Positions 26,157-34,221 of a stretch of DNA of 64,000 nucleotides are shown here, piece by piece. Source of the stretch: Halostella litorea (GTDB lineage: Archaea > Halobacteriota > Halobacteria > Halobacteriales > Natronoarchaeaceae); contig NZ_SJER01000001.1 in the NCBI RefSeq assembly GCF_004785955.1, forward strand, positions 744,001 to 808,000. Direction: 5' to 3'. The notes beneath the pieces were generated by a model that did no database searches, was not told where the DNA came from, and worked only from the letters and a program-made list of their open reading frames with translations. A program made the translations under genes and the position numbers. How positions within the stretch are numbered: position 1 is the first letter of the stretch; every line of letters begins with the position of its first letter.

Positions 26157-27311
26157 TCAGCCGTCCTCCAGCAGCCGGTTGGCTATCGCCTCGCTGTCGT
26201 CCTCGCCGAGCGCGGACTGCATCAGCAGGTGGCCGCCGATGGAGGCGGGGCTGATGACCACGTCCGCGCCCGCCCGGCGGAGCTTCTCGACGTTCTCGCG
26301 GTCGGTGGCGGCCGCGACGATGCGGCCGTCGGGGCGCAGTTCCCGGGCGGAGAGGACGCTGAGCGCGTCCTCGGCGTCGTTGTTCGTCGCCGCGACGATG
26401 GCGCGGGCGTCTTCGAGCTGTGCCCGCTGGAGCGTCTCGTCGTCGCTCGGGTCGCCGGCGATCACGAGAAAACCCCGCTCGCGCAGGCCGTCGACCCGTT
26501 CGGACTTCGGCGCGACGACGACGAACTCGACGTCGCTGGACGCGAGTTCGCTCAGCAGCGGTTCGGTCAGGTCGCCGTACCCGAGGACGAGCACGTGGTT
26601 TTCGAGGAGTTCGAGCTCTGATTCTGTCATCTTTCCGAGTGCCTTGGTGAGTCGTGCTTCGATCGCGGGGCCGAGCAGCGCGCCCAGCGCGATGGCGAAG
26701 CTCGCGGTGCCCAGCACGACGACGGAGATGGAGAACAGCTTCGCCTGCTGGGAGGTCGCCGTCACGTCGCCGTAGCCGACGGTGCTGGCGGTGACGATGG
26801 TGTAGTAGAACGCGTCGAGCGCGGTGGAGACGCCGTCGAACTCCTCGCGGAGCGCGTACGACCCGACGGTGCCGTACACCAGCACGCCCGACAGGGCCAG
26901 GCCGGAGGCGAGTTGTGGCGTCGACAGCGACACCTCGCGGTCGAACCGGCGGTGGTTGAGGAGGACGACCGGGAGCGCGAGCGCCGAGAGGACGACCAGC
27001 GGGAACGACAGTTCGCTCGACTGGGCGAGCCCCTGCCCCGCGGTCACCGGCAGCAGGACCACCGTGGTGTACCAGGCGGCCCGGAGCCCGCGGCGCAGGC
27101 CCAGCGCGCTCGCGAGCATCAGGAAGCCGGTCAGCGCGCCGGTGAAGCCGGCGAGGCGCTGTATCTCCGGCGGGATCCGGTCGGCGAACGGGCCGAACAC
27201 CACCGTCGTGTCGGTGATGTTGGCGATCCCGGTGACGACCGACAGCACCGCGACGGCCATCACTAGCCACACCGTCGTCCGCACGCCGATACGGTCCCGG
27301 CTGACGTCCAT
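26157..27311 (-). CDS. Potassium channel with RCK (TrkA-N/TrkA-C) domain
   Basis: 384 residues. Four N-terminal helices precede a two-helix pore module with the selectivity filter TASTVGYGDV (about residues 185-194). The RCK domain starts at HVLVLGYGDLTEPLLSELAS (about 240). It lacks a perfect GxGxxG (GYGDLT), but the downstream acidic site VVVAPKSE and the GDPSDDETLQRAQLEDARAI region match TrkA-N. The end VDVVISP-like block (GADVVISPASIGGHLLMQ) is typical. The protein is a K+-conducting channel gated by a cytosolic ligand-binding ring. The start was taken at the ATG before DVSRDRIG (27311); an in-frame start nine bases upstream is possible. It converges with the HPP-USP gene. Confidence 0.88.
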   Translation of the reverse strand: MDVSRDRIGVRTTVWLVMAVAVLSVVTGIANITDTTVVFGPFADRIPPEIQRLAGFTGALTGFLMLASALGLRRGLRAAWYTTVVLLPVTAGQGLAQSSELSFPLVVLSALALPVVLLNHRRFDREVSLSTPQLASGLALSGVLVYGTVGSYALREEFDGVSTALDAFYYTIVTASTVGYGDVTATSQQAKLFSISVVVLGTASFAIALGALLGPAIEARLTKALGKMTESELELLENHVLVLGYGDLTEPLLSELASSDVEFVVVAPKSERVDGLRERGFLVIAGDPSDDETLQRAQLEDARAIVAATNNDAEDALSVLSARELRPDGRIVAAATDRENVEKLRRAGADVVISPASIGGHLLMQSALGEDDSEAIANRLLEDG

Positions 27312-27428
27312 GCGGGTCAATCCTCGCGGCGTCCCGAAAAAAGGCCGTCGGTGTCGGGTGTGGCCCGCGTACCGGCCGAGCGTGTCGTCGAGGGCAACTG
27401 GTTTATCGCTCGCATTCGATCACGGCCC

Positions 27429-28694
27429 ATGGCATCGCTGCCCGTCGAAGTTCTTCTCGGCATCTACCTCGGCCTGCTCACCGGCATCTTCCCGGCGCTC
27501 ATCTCCGGCGTTCTCGGGTTCGTGTTCAAGTACTTCACCGGCGTCACGCTGCCGGGGCTCGGGGTCGTCGTCCTCGGGGTCGCTGTCGCCGGCGTCAACG
27601 GCGGCCTGCTTGGCCTCATCGACCCGTCGATCCAGCAGTCGCCGCGGCTGATCGTCGCCGTCACAGTCGTGATGATGCTGTCGCTGTACGCCCACAGCCA
27701 GGGCGACAAACTCGGCGCGACGCTGCCCAAGCGGTTCTCGCTGGGCTCGCTCGGCCGCACCACGCTCTCGATGGACGTGGTGGAGTTCGTCGGCGGCATC
27801 GGCCAGGTGACGGTCACGGCCGCCGGACCGGTCGGTGAAGTCGAGGGGTACCCGCCGCTCCCGGAGGACGTGCGGGCGGCGATCCGGCAGGGGTCGTGGC
27901 GCTTCCCGGCCGACCTGCCGGTCGAGGAGATCGAACGCCGGCTGGCCGAGCGGCTCCGCTCGGAGCACGACCTGGCCGACGCGACGGCGTCGATAGACTC
28001 CCGCGGCCGGGCGACGATAAGCGCCGCGCCAGCGAGCGGCGGGCTCTCGCGGCGGGTGCCGGCGGGCCACCGCGCCGTCTCCGTCGCCGCGCTCGTCCCG
28101 ACGGGGATCGCCCGCGGCGACCGGGTGCGCGTCCTGACCGACGGGGCGCGGGTCGAGGGGACGGTCCTCAGCGCGAAGTCGGACCCGGGGTCGGCCCCGA
28201 AAGCCCCGCCCGCGGGCGGCAACGGGGACGTCGCGACCGACGGCGGGACCGACGAGGCGGCCGCGGACGCGGACGTCGAGCCGGCCGCCCCGACGACGAC
28301 TGGCGGCGAAGGGCGGGTCACGCTCGCCGTCCCGAAGGCGCGGGCGTCGGCGCTGCTGCGGGTCGACCGCGGCCGCGTGGTCGTCCTCTCGCGGGGCGTC
28401 CGCCGCGAGTACGAACTCGTCTCGCTGCTGCGGCGGGCGGGCAAGCGCATCCGCCGGCTCACCGTCGCGGCCGGGAGCGACCTCGACGGCCTGACGGTCG
28501 GCGAGGCGAACGGCCGCGAGGCCGACGCCGTCGCCGTGCTGGCGGTCGACCGGGCCGGCGACGGCCGGGCGCCGGACGGGACCGACGGCTGGGCGTTCTC
28601 GCCCGAGGGGACCGCGACGCTTTCGGCCGGCGACGAACTGTTCGTCGCGGGGGCGGCCGACGCGCTCGACCGCTTCGAGGGGGCGGCCCGATGA
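27429..28694 (+). CDS. Membrane-anchored RCK_C (TrkA-C) protein A
   Basis: 421 residues. The N-terminal part (about 1-85) has three hydrophobic segments, VLLGIYLGLLTGIFPALISG, LPGLGVVVLGVAVAGVNGGL, and LIVAVTVVMMLSLYAH. The soluble part contains a disordered spacer (about 245-290, GGNGDVATDGGTDEAAADAD). The C-terminal RCK_C domain (about 350-418) includes LDGLTVGEANGREADAVAVL and LSAGDELFVAGAADAL. GTTTATC near 27401-27407 is about 25 bases before the ATG at 27429, which supports that start. The stop overlaps the next gene (ATGA), whose product is a paralogue. RCK_C domains bind small ligands such as cyclic di-AMP, so a transport-regulating pair is likely. Confidence 0.75.
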   Translation: MASLPVEVLLGIYLGLLTGIFPALISGVLGFVFKYFTGVTLPGLGVVVLGVAVAGVNGGLLGLIDPSIQQSPRLIVAVTVVMMLSLYAHSQGDKLGATLPKRFSLGSLGRTTLSMDVVEFVGGIGQVTVTAAGPVGEVEGYPPLPEDVRAAIRQGSWRFPADLPVEEIERRLAERLRSEHDLADATASIDSRGRATISAAPASGGLSRRVPAGHRAVSVAALVPTGIARGDRVRVLTDGARVEGTVLSAKSDPGSAPKAPPAGGNGDVATDGGTDEAAADADVEPAAPTTTGGEGRVTLAVPKARASALLRVDRGRVVVLSRGVRREYELVSLLRRAGKRIRRLTVAAGSDLDGLTVGEANGREADAVAVLAVDRAGDGRAPDGTDGWAFSPEGTATLSAGDELFVAGAADALDRFEGAAR

Positions 28695-29839
28695 ACGTCG
28701 CCCTCGGGGCGGTCGCGGCCGCCGGCGCGCAGATCCTGCTGTTCGCAGTCCTCGCCGGCGCGCTGGCCGGGCTCGTCGCCTTCGGCTACCGCTGGTACGG
28801 CCGCGAGGGGGTGCCGGACGGCCTGGCGATACTGATCGGGATCACCGTGATCGGCGCGTGGCTCAACACCGACGCCGCGCTGCGGGAGGCGATCGTTGGC
28901 CGGTCGGACCTGCTCGACCCGGAGGTGGCCGCGTTCACGGTCGTCGCGTTCGTGGTCGGCGGGATCGCGTCGGACCTCGGCCGACGCGGGGGCGACCGCC
29001 TGGCGGCGGACGCGCTTTCGGTCACCGGCGCGCGCGACGTGGACCGCGAGGTGAGCCAGCTGGTGCGGGCCGCCGGCCGGGTCGTCCGGGTCGAACTCCC
29101 CGAGGAGGTCCAGGACATCGACGGCTACGACCCGGTGCCCGACACGACGAAGGCGGAGGTCGCCGGCACCGTCCTCCTCTTCCCGCGCCGGCTCACCGTC
29201 GCGGAGCTTGAGGACCGGATCCGGGCGCGGCTCCGGGACGACTACGGGGTCGGCCACATCGACCTCGGGGTCGAGGCCGACGGCACCGTCGACTACCTCG
29301 CGCTGGGCAGCCGCGCGGCGGGGCTCGGGCCGACGTTGGCCCCCGGCTCCGCGGCCGTCGCGGTCCGCGCGGACCCCGCCTTTTCGGCCTCGCCCGGCGA
29401 CATCGTCGAGGTGTGGCGGGACGGCGGAGAGCCCAAGCGGGTGGCGACCGGCGAACTGCGCGCCGCCGTCGGGGACGTCGCCACGCTGGCGCTGGACGAG
29501 GCCAGCGCCCGCGCCGTCGACCCCGACGCGACCTACCGCCTCGTGACGCTGCCCGCGGAGCCGTCGGCGGACCGCGAGTTCGCGTCGCTGCTGCGGGCCG
29601 CCCCGGAGACGATGGCCGGCGCGACGGTCGCCGAGGGCAGCCCGATCGTCGGCCAGCCCGTCGGCGCGCTCGCGGTGACGGTCGCCGCGGTGACGAGCGC
29701 CGACGGGCGCGTCGAGGCGCTGCCCCCCCGGAGCCGCACCCTCGCGGCGGGCGAGACGGTGTTCGTGGTCGCCCGCCCCGCCGACCTGCGCCGGTTCGAG
29801 GCGGCGGTCGAGCCCCCCGAGGCGGAAGTTACTTCCTGA
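28691..29839 (+). CDS. Membrane-anchored RCK_C (TrkA-C) protein B
   Basis: 382 residues, paralogous to the preceding gene. Three helices at the N-terminus (AQILLFAVLAGALAGLVAFG, GLAILIGITVIGAWL, and AAFTVVAFVVGGIASDLG) are followed by a long soluble domain. The final RCK_C domain (about residues 305-375) contains GATVAEGSPIVGQPVGALAV and LAAGETVFVVARPADLRRFE. Its region REFASLLRAAPETMAGATV aligns with REYELVSLLRRAGKRIRRLTV of protein A. ATG overlaps the TGA of protein A, so the two are translated together and probably form a hetero-complex. Known TrkA/KtrA relatives regulate K+ or Na+ fluxes; no transporter subunit follows here. Confidence 0.75.
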   Translation: MNVALGAVAAAGAQILLFAVLAGALAGLVAFGYRWYGREGVPDGLAILIGITVIGAWLNTDAALREAIVGRSDLLDPEVAAFTVVAFVVGGIASDLGRRGGDRLAADALSVTGARDVDREVSQLVRAAGRVVRVELPEEVQDIDGYDPVPDTTKAEVAGTVLLFPRRLTVAELEDRIRARLRDDYGVGHIDLGVEADGTVDYLALGSRAAGLGPTLAPGSAAVAVRADPAFSASPGDIVEVWRDGGEPKRVATGELRAAVGDVATLALDEASARAVDPDATYRLVTLPAEPSADREFASLLRAAPETMAGATVAEGSPIVGQPVGALAVTVAAVTSADGRVEALPPRSRTLAAGETVFVVARPADLRRFEAAVEPPEAEVTS

Positions 29840-29859
29840 CGCGAGGGCGAGCGTCACCC

Positions 29860-30135
29860 ATGCAGTGGAAACTGTTCGCGGACCTCGCCGAGCACGCCGG
29901 GACGAAGGAGATCCCCGTCGACGAGGGCGCAGACACCGTGGGCGAGGCGCTGGACGCGCTGCTCGCCGACCGCCCGGCGCTGGCCGAGCGCGTGCTGACC
30001 GACGACGGCGAGCTCCGGGACCACATCAACGTCCTCCGCAACGGGACGAACGTGCTCGTGGAGGGCGACGGGCTGGAGGAGCGCCTGGAGGCGGGCGACG
30101 AACTCGCGCTGTTCCCGCCGGTCAGCGGCGGGTAG
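29860..30135 (+). CDS. samp1: Ubiquitin-like small archaeal modifier protein (SAMP1/MoaD type)
   Basis: A 91-residue beta-grasp protein ending in the diglycine PPVSGG needed for adenylation and isopeptide linkage. Family regions are MQWKLFADLAEHAGTKEI at the start, TVGEALDALLADRPALAERV, RDHINVLRNGTNV and ELALFPPVSGG. SAMP1 of Haloferax volcanii has the same start (xWKLFADLAE) and end. It can be attached to protein lysines by the UbaA system and also acts as MoaD, the sulfur carrier of molybdopterin synthase. The window also encodes a MoaB-type protein at 50389-51204. It follows the RCK_C pair by 20 bases, so co-transcription is possible. Confidence 0.93.
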   Translation: MQWKLFADLAEHAGTKEIPVDEGADTVGEALDALLADRPALAERVLTDDGELRDHINVLRNGTNVLVEGDGLEERLEAGDELALFPPVSGG

Positions 30136-30158
30136 CCCGGCGGAAGGACGGTCGCGGG

Positions 30159-31079
30159 TCAGCGGTCGGTGAGGTCGGCCGCCATCACGAAGTCCGGCTC
30201 GTCGGAGACCCGCGTCCGGGTCGCCGCCACGTCGCTGACGTGCCGGGCCGTCTCGGGCACCAGCACGCGGACGTGGTCGGCGCCCAGTTCGCCGGCGTCC
30301 CGCCGGACCGCGGCCAGCACGTCGCGGCAGGCGTCGAGGTCGTCCCACGCGCCGACGCCGTACTCGGCGCGGTGTTCGAGTTCGCCGTCCTCGTTCTCGC
30401 GCTCGTAGTCGCGCACGCGGTAGGCCATCCCGCGCGTGCCGCCGTCCTGCACCGCGAACGTCGCCGTCTCGTCGGCCGCACGGCGGAGCAGGCCGCGGGT
30501 CAGCTCCCGCGTCGCCCACGTCTCGTCCATGGAGAGCGCCAGCCCCCGCAGGTGGTCCCGGGCGTCGCTGTCCGCCCAGTACGACCACGCGGCGTCCGGG
30601 TCGCCCGTGACGGTCGCCGCCGGCTCGGCGTCCGCGTCCGGTTCGGGGTGTGCCCACCGGAACTCCGTCGCCGGCGCGAACCCCATCGCGCGGGAGTGGC
30701 CGAGGCCGGCGACGTTCCACGAGAACACCATGTTGCGGGCGACGGCCGCGCCCCGCTCGCGCGCCCAGTCGAACAGGCCGTAGGTGACCGCCTCGCCGAC
30801 CCGCTCGCCGCGGTAGTCGGGGTCGACGCGCATCCCCTGACACCACGCCTCGTGCTCGGAGAGCATGACCGCCTGGGCGATCCCGACGACGTCGCCGTCG
30901 ACGACGCCGACGAGCGTGCGCCGGCGTTCGCCGCCGTCCGGCCCCTCGATCCAGTCGTGGTAGATCCGCGGGATGTAGTCGCTCCGGCCGCGGTCGGCCC
31001 ACGTCCCCTCGGTGAACGCGACCACGTCGTCGTAGTCGTCGGCCGTCGCCGGGCGCAGTTCGACCCCGCTCACTCCCAT
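30159..31079 (-). CDS. GNAT family acetyltransferase with C-terminal extension
   Basis: 306 residues. The N-terminal GNAT domain (about 1-150) starts VELRPATADDYDDVVAFTEG and holds the acetyl-CoA site in CQGMRVDPDYRGERVGEAVT, followed by RNMVFSWNVAGLGHSRAMGF. The remaining 150 residues look like a second, divergent domain ending DVLAAVRRDAGELGADHVRV and LVPETARHVSDVA. The gene's start overlaps the end of gatD by 10 bases, a tight translational coupling found in operons. The substrate is unknown. Haloarchaeal genomes carry GNAT proteins of this long form, but I have no firm function to offer. Confidence 0.8.
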   Translation of the reverse strand: MGVSGVELRPATADDYDDVVAFTEGTWADRGRSDYIPRIYHDWIEGPDGGERRRTLVGVVDGDVVGIAQAVMLSEHEAWCQGMRVDPDYRGERVGEAVTYGLFDWARERGAAVARNMVFSWNVAGLGHSRAMGFAPATEFRWAHPEPDADAEPAATVTGDPDAAWSYWADSDARDHLRGLALSMDETWATRELTRGLLRRAADETATFAVQDGGTRGMAYRVRDYERENEDGELEHRAEYGVGAWDDLDACRDVLAAVRRDAGELGADHVRVLVPETARHVSDVAATRTRVSDEPDFVMAADLTDR

Positions 31080-32320
31080 GGCACCGACCGCTCGGTGAGT
31101 TCGCCGGCGACCGGTTCGGCCATCGCCGTCTCGGGGTCGGCGGCGTTCTCCAGCGCCCACATCAGCTTCACCACGGCGGTGCCGGGGAGCGTGTCGCCGG
31201 CCTCGACGACGCCGGCGTCCAGCAGGTCGCGGCCGGTGTCGTACACGCGGTCACAGACCCGCCCCTCGATGCACTGGCTGGTCATGACGACGGTCGTCCC
31301 GTCGTCGACCAGCGCCTCGATCCGCGGGATGAGGTCGGTGTGGACGTGGCCGAGCCCGGTGCCCTCGATCACGAGGCCGTCGGCCCCCTCGGCCACGTCG
31401 AGGAACGCCGGGTCCATCCCGGGCGCGAACTTCAGCAGTTCCACGTCGGGGTTCAGGTCGGGGGCGATCGAGAGCTCCGTCGCGCCGCGCTCGGCGTAGT
31501 CGCGGCGGAAGGAGACGTCGGGGGTCTCGCCGACCTCGTAGTCGACCTCGCCGAGGGGCTTCGCGCCGACCGTCTCGAAGGCGTCCCGGCGGGAGGTGTG
31601 GTTCTTCCGCACCCGGGTGCCGCGGTGGAGCGCGCAGACGTCGTCGCTCTCGGAGGCGTGCATGCAGACCATCACCTCGGCGGCGTCGCTCTTGGCGGCC
31701 TCGACCGCGCAGACGGCGTTCATCACGTTGTCCGAGGACGGCCGGTCGGCCGAGCGCTGGCTCCCCGTGAACACGACCGGGACCGGCGTGTCGAGCATGA
31801 ACGAGAGCGCCGACGCGCTGTACTGCATCGTGTCCGTGCCGTGCATCACGACGACGCCGTCCGCGCCGGCCTCTATCTCCTCGCGGACGGCCTCGGCGAG
31901 GTCGCGCCACACGTCCGGCGTCATGTTCTCCGAGAGGATGTTGGCGACGACCCGGCCGCGGTAGTTCGCCAGCCCCGCCAGGTCCGGAACGGCCCGAAGC
32001 ACGTCCTCGGCGTCGAACTGGGCGGTCACCGCGCCCGTGCGGTAGTCGACGGTCGAGGCGATGGTGCCGCCGGTGCTTATCAGCGACACCGTCGGGAGGT
32101 CCTCGTCGAACTCCACGGCCGAGGCGTCGCCGTCGTCGCCCTCCTCGATCTCGTGGGCGTCGGACTCTACGACCTCGACGTCGGCGTCCTCGCGCTCGAT
32201 CCCGACGTTGTACCCCCCGTCTAACTTCACGACGAGGTGGTCGGCCGTCGTGGAGGGGAGCAACACGCCCTCGTGGGTCTGGTCCGCGCGTTCGACGCGG
32301 ACGCGGTCGCCTGCGTTCAT
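31070..32320 (-). CDS. gatD: Glutamyl-tRNA(Gln) amidotransferase subunit D
   Basis: 416 residues. It supplies ammonia for the archaeal GatDE enzyme, which converts Glu-tRNA(Gln) to Gln-tRNA(Gln). An N-terminal small barrel (MNAGDRVRVERADQTHEGVL and GGYNVGIEREDADVEVVES) precedes the asparaginase domain. The asparaginase domain has the catalytic Thr in SLISTGGTIASTVDY, VVMHGTDTMQYSASAL with the second Thr and Asp, and GSQRSADRPSSDNVMNA. The C-terminal domain is also asparaginase-like (VIEGTGLGHVHTDLIPRIEA). The partner gatE is not in the window. The ATG at 32320 opens the MNAGDRVRV sequence typical of the family. The start of the next gene (GNAT) overlaps its end by 10 bases. Confidence 0.95.
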   Translation of the reverse strand: MNAGDRVRVERADQTHEGVLLPSTTADHLVVKLDGGYNVGIEREDADVEVVESDAHEIEEGDDGDASAVEFDEDLPTVSLISTGGTIASTVDYRTGAVTAQFDAEDVLRAVPDLAGLANYRGRVVANILSENMTPDVWRDLAEAVREEIEAGADGVVVMHGTDTMQYSASALSFMLDTPVPVVFTGSQRSADRPSSDNVMNAVCAVEAAKSDAAEVMVCMHASESDDVCALHRGTRVRKNHTSRRDAFETVGAKPLGEVDYEVGETPDVSFRRDYAERGATELSIAPDLNPDVELLKFAPGMDPAFLDVAEGADGLVIEGTGLGHVHTDLIPRIEALVDDGTTVVMTSQCIEGRVCDRVYDTGRDLLDAGVVEAGDTLPGTAVVKLMWALENAADPETAMAEPVAGELTERSVPWE

Positions 32321-32467
32321 CTTGGCCGTGGGTTCGGCCCGGGACACTTCAAGCGTTGCGTTCGCGGGCGGCCCAGTCCGGGTCGGCGGTGGCGCGCCTG
32401 GGGACGCGCCGTGCTGGCCGCTTGGCGTCTCGGTGACTTTATGCGTCGAGCGCCGCTCCGCTCGGGC

Positions 32468-32989
32468 ATGAGCGTCGTCGCACACGCCGCCGGAGCCGAA
32501 CTCAGGCCGGTGCCGGTGAGGCTCGCCGTCGCCGTGCTGGCGGGGTTCGGGGCCGCCGCGGTGGCGAACTTCCCGATGAGCGCGCTCCCGGAGGGCGAGG
32601 TCCCCAAGGAGATAGCGCTCGCGGCGGTCTGGCCGGACGTGCCCGAGAGCGTCGTCCCCGTCGCCGGCCACACGGTCCACTACCTCGCGGGCATCCTCGT
32701 CGCCATCGGGATCGAACTCGCCCTCGTCGCCACCGCGGGGCTCCGCGGCGTCGAACTGCTCGTCTTCGGCTGGGTGTCGGTCTCGCGGCTCGCCGCCGGG
32801 GTGGGCGCGGCCGCCTTCGTGACTATCCTGTTCGGCGCTGTCGTCCTGCCGCGGGTCGGTCCCGGCCGCCTCGCCGACTACGCCGAGCGCGCGGGGAGCA
32901 TCCGGCTCCAGTGGACCGTCTCGGCCGCGGTGTACGGGCTGGCGGTCGCCCTCCTCGTCCCCGCGCTGTACGTACTGATCCCGGTCTGA
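32468..32989 (+). CDS. Hypothetical membrane protein, four to five helices
   Basis: 173 residues with helices VRLAVAVLAGFGAAAVANFP, VHYLAGILVAIGIELALVAT, LLVFGWVSVSRLAAGVGAAA, AAFVTILFGAVVLPRVG, and AVYGLAVALLVPALYVLIP. The loop MSALPEGEVPKEIALAAVWP is acidic and likely extracellular. I recognise no family. The start could also be 27 bases upstream (ATG at 32441). It diverges from gatD and is followed 43 bases later by another membrane protein gene on the same strand. Confidence 0.6.
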   Translation: MSVVAHAAGAELRPVPVRLAVAVLAGFGAAAVANFPMSALPEGEVPKEIALAAVWPDVPESVVPVAGHTVHYLAGILVAIGIELALVATAGLRGVELLVFGWVSVSRLAAGVGAAAFVTILFGAVVLPRVGPGRLADYAERAGSIRLQWTVSAAVYGLAVALLVPALYVLIPV

Positions 32990-33032
32990 TCCCGGGGAAA
33001 AGACCTTGCCGGTCGCCGCCCTACCTGCGGCC

Positions 33033-33512
33033 ATGAGCGAGCGCACGGACCAGCTCACCCGGTCGAGCGACGAGACGGTCGACGAGTCGCTCGACGACGC
33101 CTTCGACAGCGGGAGCCTCCGCTCCGGGTCGAGCGCCGAAACCGAACCCGAGGGCGACGCCTCGGGGCTGGAGCGCTGGTTCGACCCGGGCACCTTCCTC
33201 GTGTCGGCCGTCCTGCTCGCGGTCGGGCTGGTCGGCGGCGGCGCGACGATCCCCTTCTTCGGACGGGCGCTGGGCATGTTCGCCGTCGCCTTCGCCGTCG
33301 GGCTGGCGAGTTCCGAGCGGCGGTACGCGGAGGTCGGGCTGGCCGGCGTCGCGGTCGGCGGCGGCGCGTCGCTGCTCCGGAACGCCCTCCTGACGCTCGC
33401 CGGCGTCGGCGTCCCGCTGGTCGCCGTCAGCGCCGTCGTCGGCGGGCTGGCCGGCGTACTCGGCGTCTACTTCGGCCGCGACCTGCGGGACGGGCTGACG
33501 CGGGACCTCTAG
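33033..33512 (+). CDS. Hypothetical membrane protein with acidic N-terminus
   Basis: 159 residues. The first 50 are hydrophilic and acidic (DETVDESLDDAFDSGSLRSG) and look disordered. Helices follow: FLVSAVLLAVGLVGGGATIP, LGMFAVAFAVGLASSERRY, VGLAGVAVGGGASLLRNALL, and GVPLVAVSAVVGGLAGVLG. The Gly/Ala-rich helices are typical of haloarchaeal DUF membrane proteins, but I cannot name one. The stop codon overlaps the stop of the convergent ArsR-type gene by four bases. Confidence 0.65.
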   Translation: MSERTDQLTRSSDETVDESLDDAFDSGSLRSGSSAETEPEGDASGLERWFDPGTFLVSAVLLAVGLVGGGATIPFFGRALGMFAVAFAVGLASSERRYAEVGLAGVAVGGGASLLRNALLTLAGVGVPLVAVSAVVGGLAGVLGVYFGRDLRDGLTRDL

Positions 33513-34180
33513 GCGAGCGTCCAGCCGTCGCCCGTCCGCCGGACGAAGTCGCCGTCGGCCATCGCCGCCAGCGTCCGCTCGACCAGTTCCGGCGACGCGT
33601 CGACCGCCTCGGCGAGTTCGCCGACCGTGTGGGGCCGCTCGGCGAGCGCCCGGAGCACGTCCGCCGAGAGCCGGCTGTTTACCTCCTCGTCGGTCGCCTC
33701 GGCGATGCTGTCGAGCAGGTCGGTCATCCGGCCCTGTACCCACCGCTGAGCCATCGAGAGCTCGTTTTCCAGTTCCTCCAGCCGGGCCAGCGACGCCGCC
33801 AGTTCCTCGGGGTCCGCGTCGGCCTCGGCCGGGTCGGGGTCGTCGGCGGGGTCGACGTCGAGCGAGAGGTAGCGCCAGGTCGTGATGTCGAGGCTCCGGC
33901 TCGCCGGATAGGCGCTTTTCGTCCCGAAGCCGTACGGCGAGACGTTCACTTCGAGCCGGAGGTTCCGCGCGATGTGGAAGTACTTGCGCCGCTGGTCGTC
34001 GGTGTGGCTCTCGACCAACCCCGCCTCCTCGAGCTTCCGGAGGTGCTCGATGACCGCCTTCGGGCTGACGCCGAGGTATTCGCTTATCTCGGTGACGTAG
34101 CAGGGCTTGCGGGCGAGCAGCCGCAGGATGCGCCTGCGGTTCTCGTTGCCGAGCAGGTCCAGCAGCGCGGCAGAATCCAT
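33509..34180 (-). CDS. ArsR-type winged-helix transcriptional regulator
   Basis: 223 residues. The N-terminal winged helix (about 5-75) is LLDLLGNENRRRILRLLARK, then YVTEISEYLGVSPKAVIEHL, then LVESHTDDQRRKYFHIARN as wing. A middle part (NVSPYGFGTKSAYPASRSLD) is followed by a coiled segment LEELENELSMAQRWVQGRMT. The C-terminal part (about 165-220) is a second small winged-helix-like domain, VLRALAERPHTVGELAEAVD. This arrangement is common among haloarchaeal regulators annotated as ArsR/HTH. No metal-binding Cys cluster is visible, so it is not an arsenic sensor by sequence. Neighbours give no clear target. Confidence 0.82.
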   Translation of the reverse strand: MDSAALLDLLGNENRRRILRLLARKPCYVTEISEYLGVSPKAVIEHLRKLEEAGLVESHTDDQRRKYFHIARNLRLEVNVSPYGFGTKSAYPASRSLDITTWRYLSLDVDPADDPDPAEADADPEELAASLARLEELENELSMAQRWVQGRMTDLLDSIAEATDEEVNSRLSADVLRALAERPHTVGELAEAVDASPELVERTLAAMADGDFVRRTGDGWTLA

Positions 34181-34221
34181 TCGATAGAAGCTTCGCGGCG
34201 AGCGGTAAAAAGGGTGACTGC

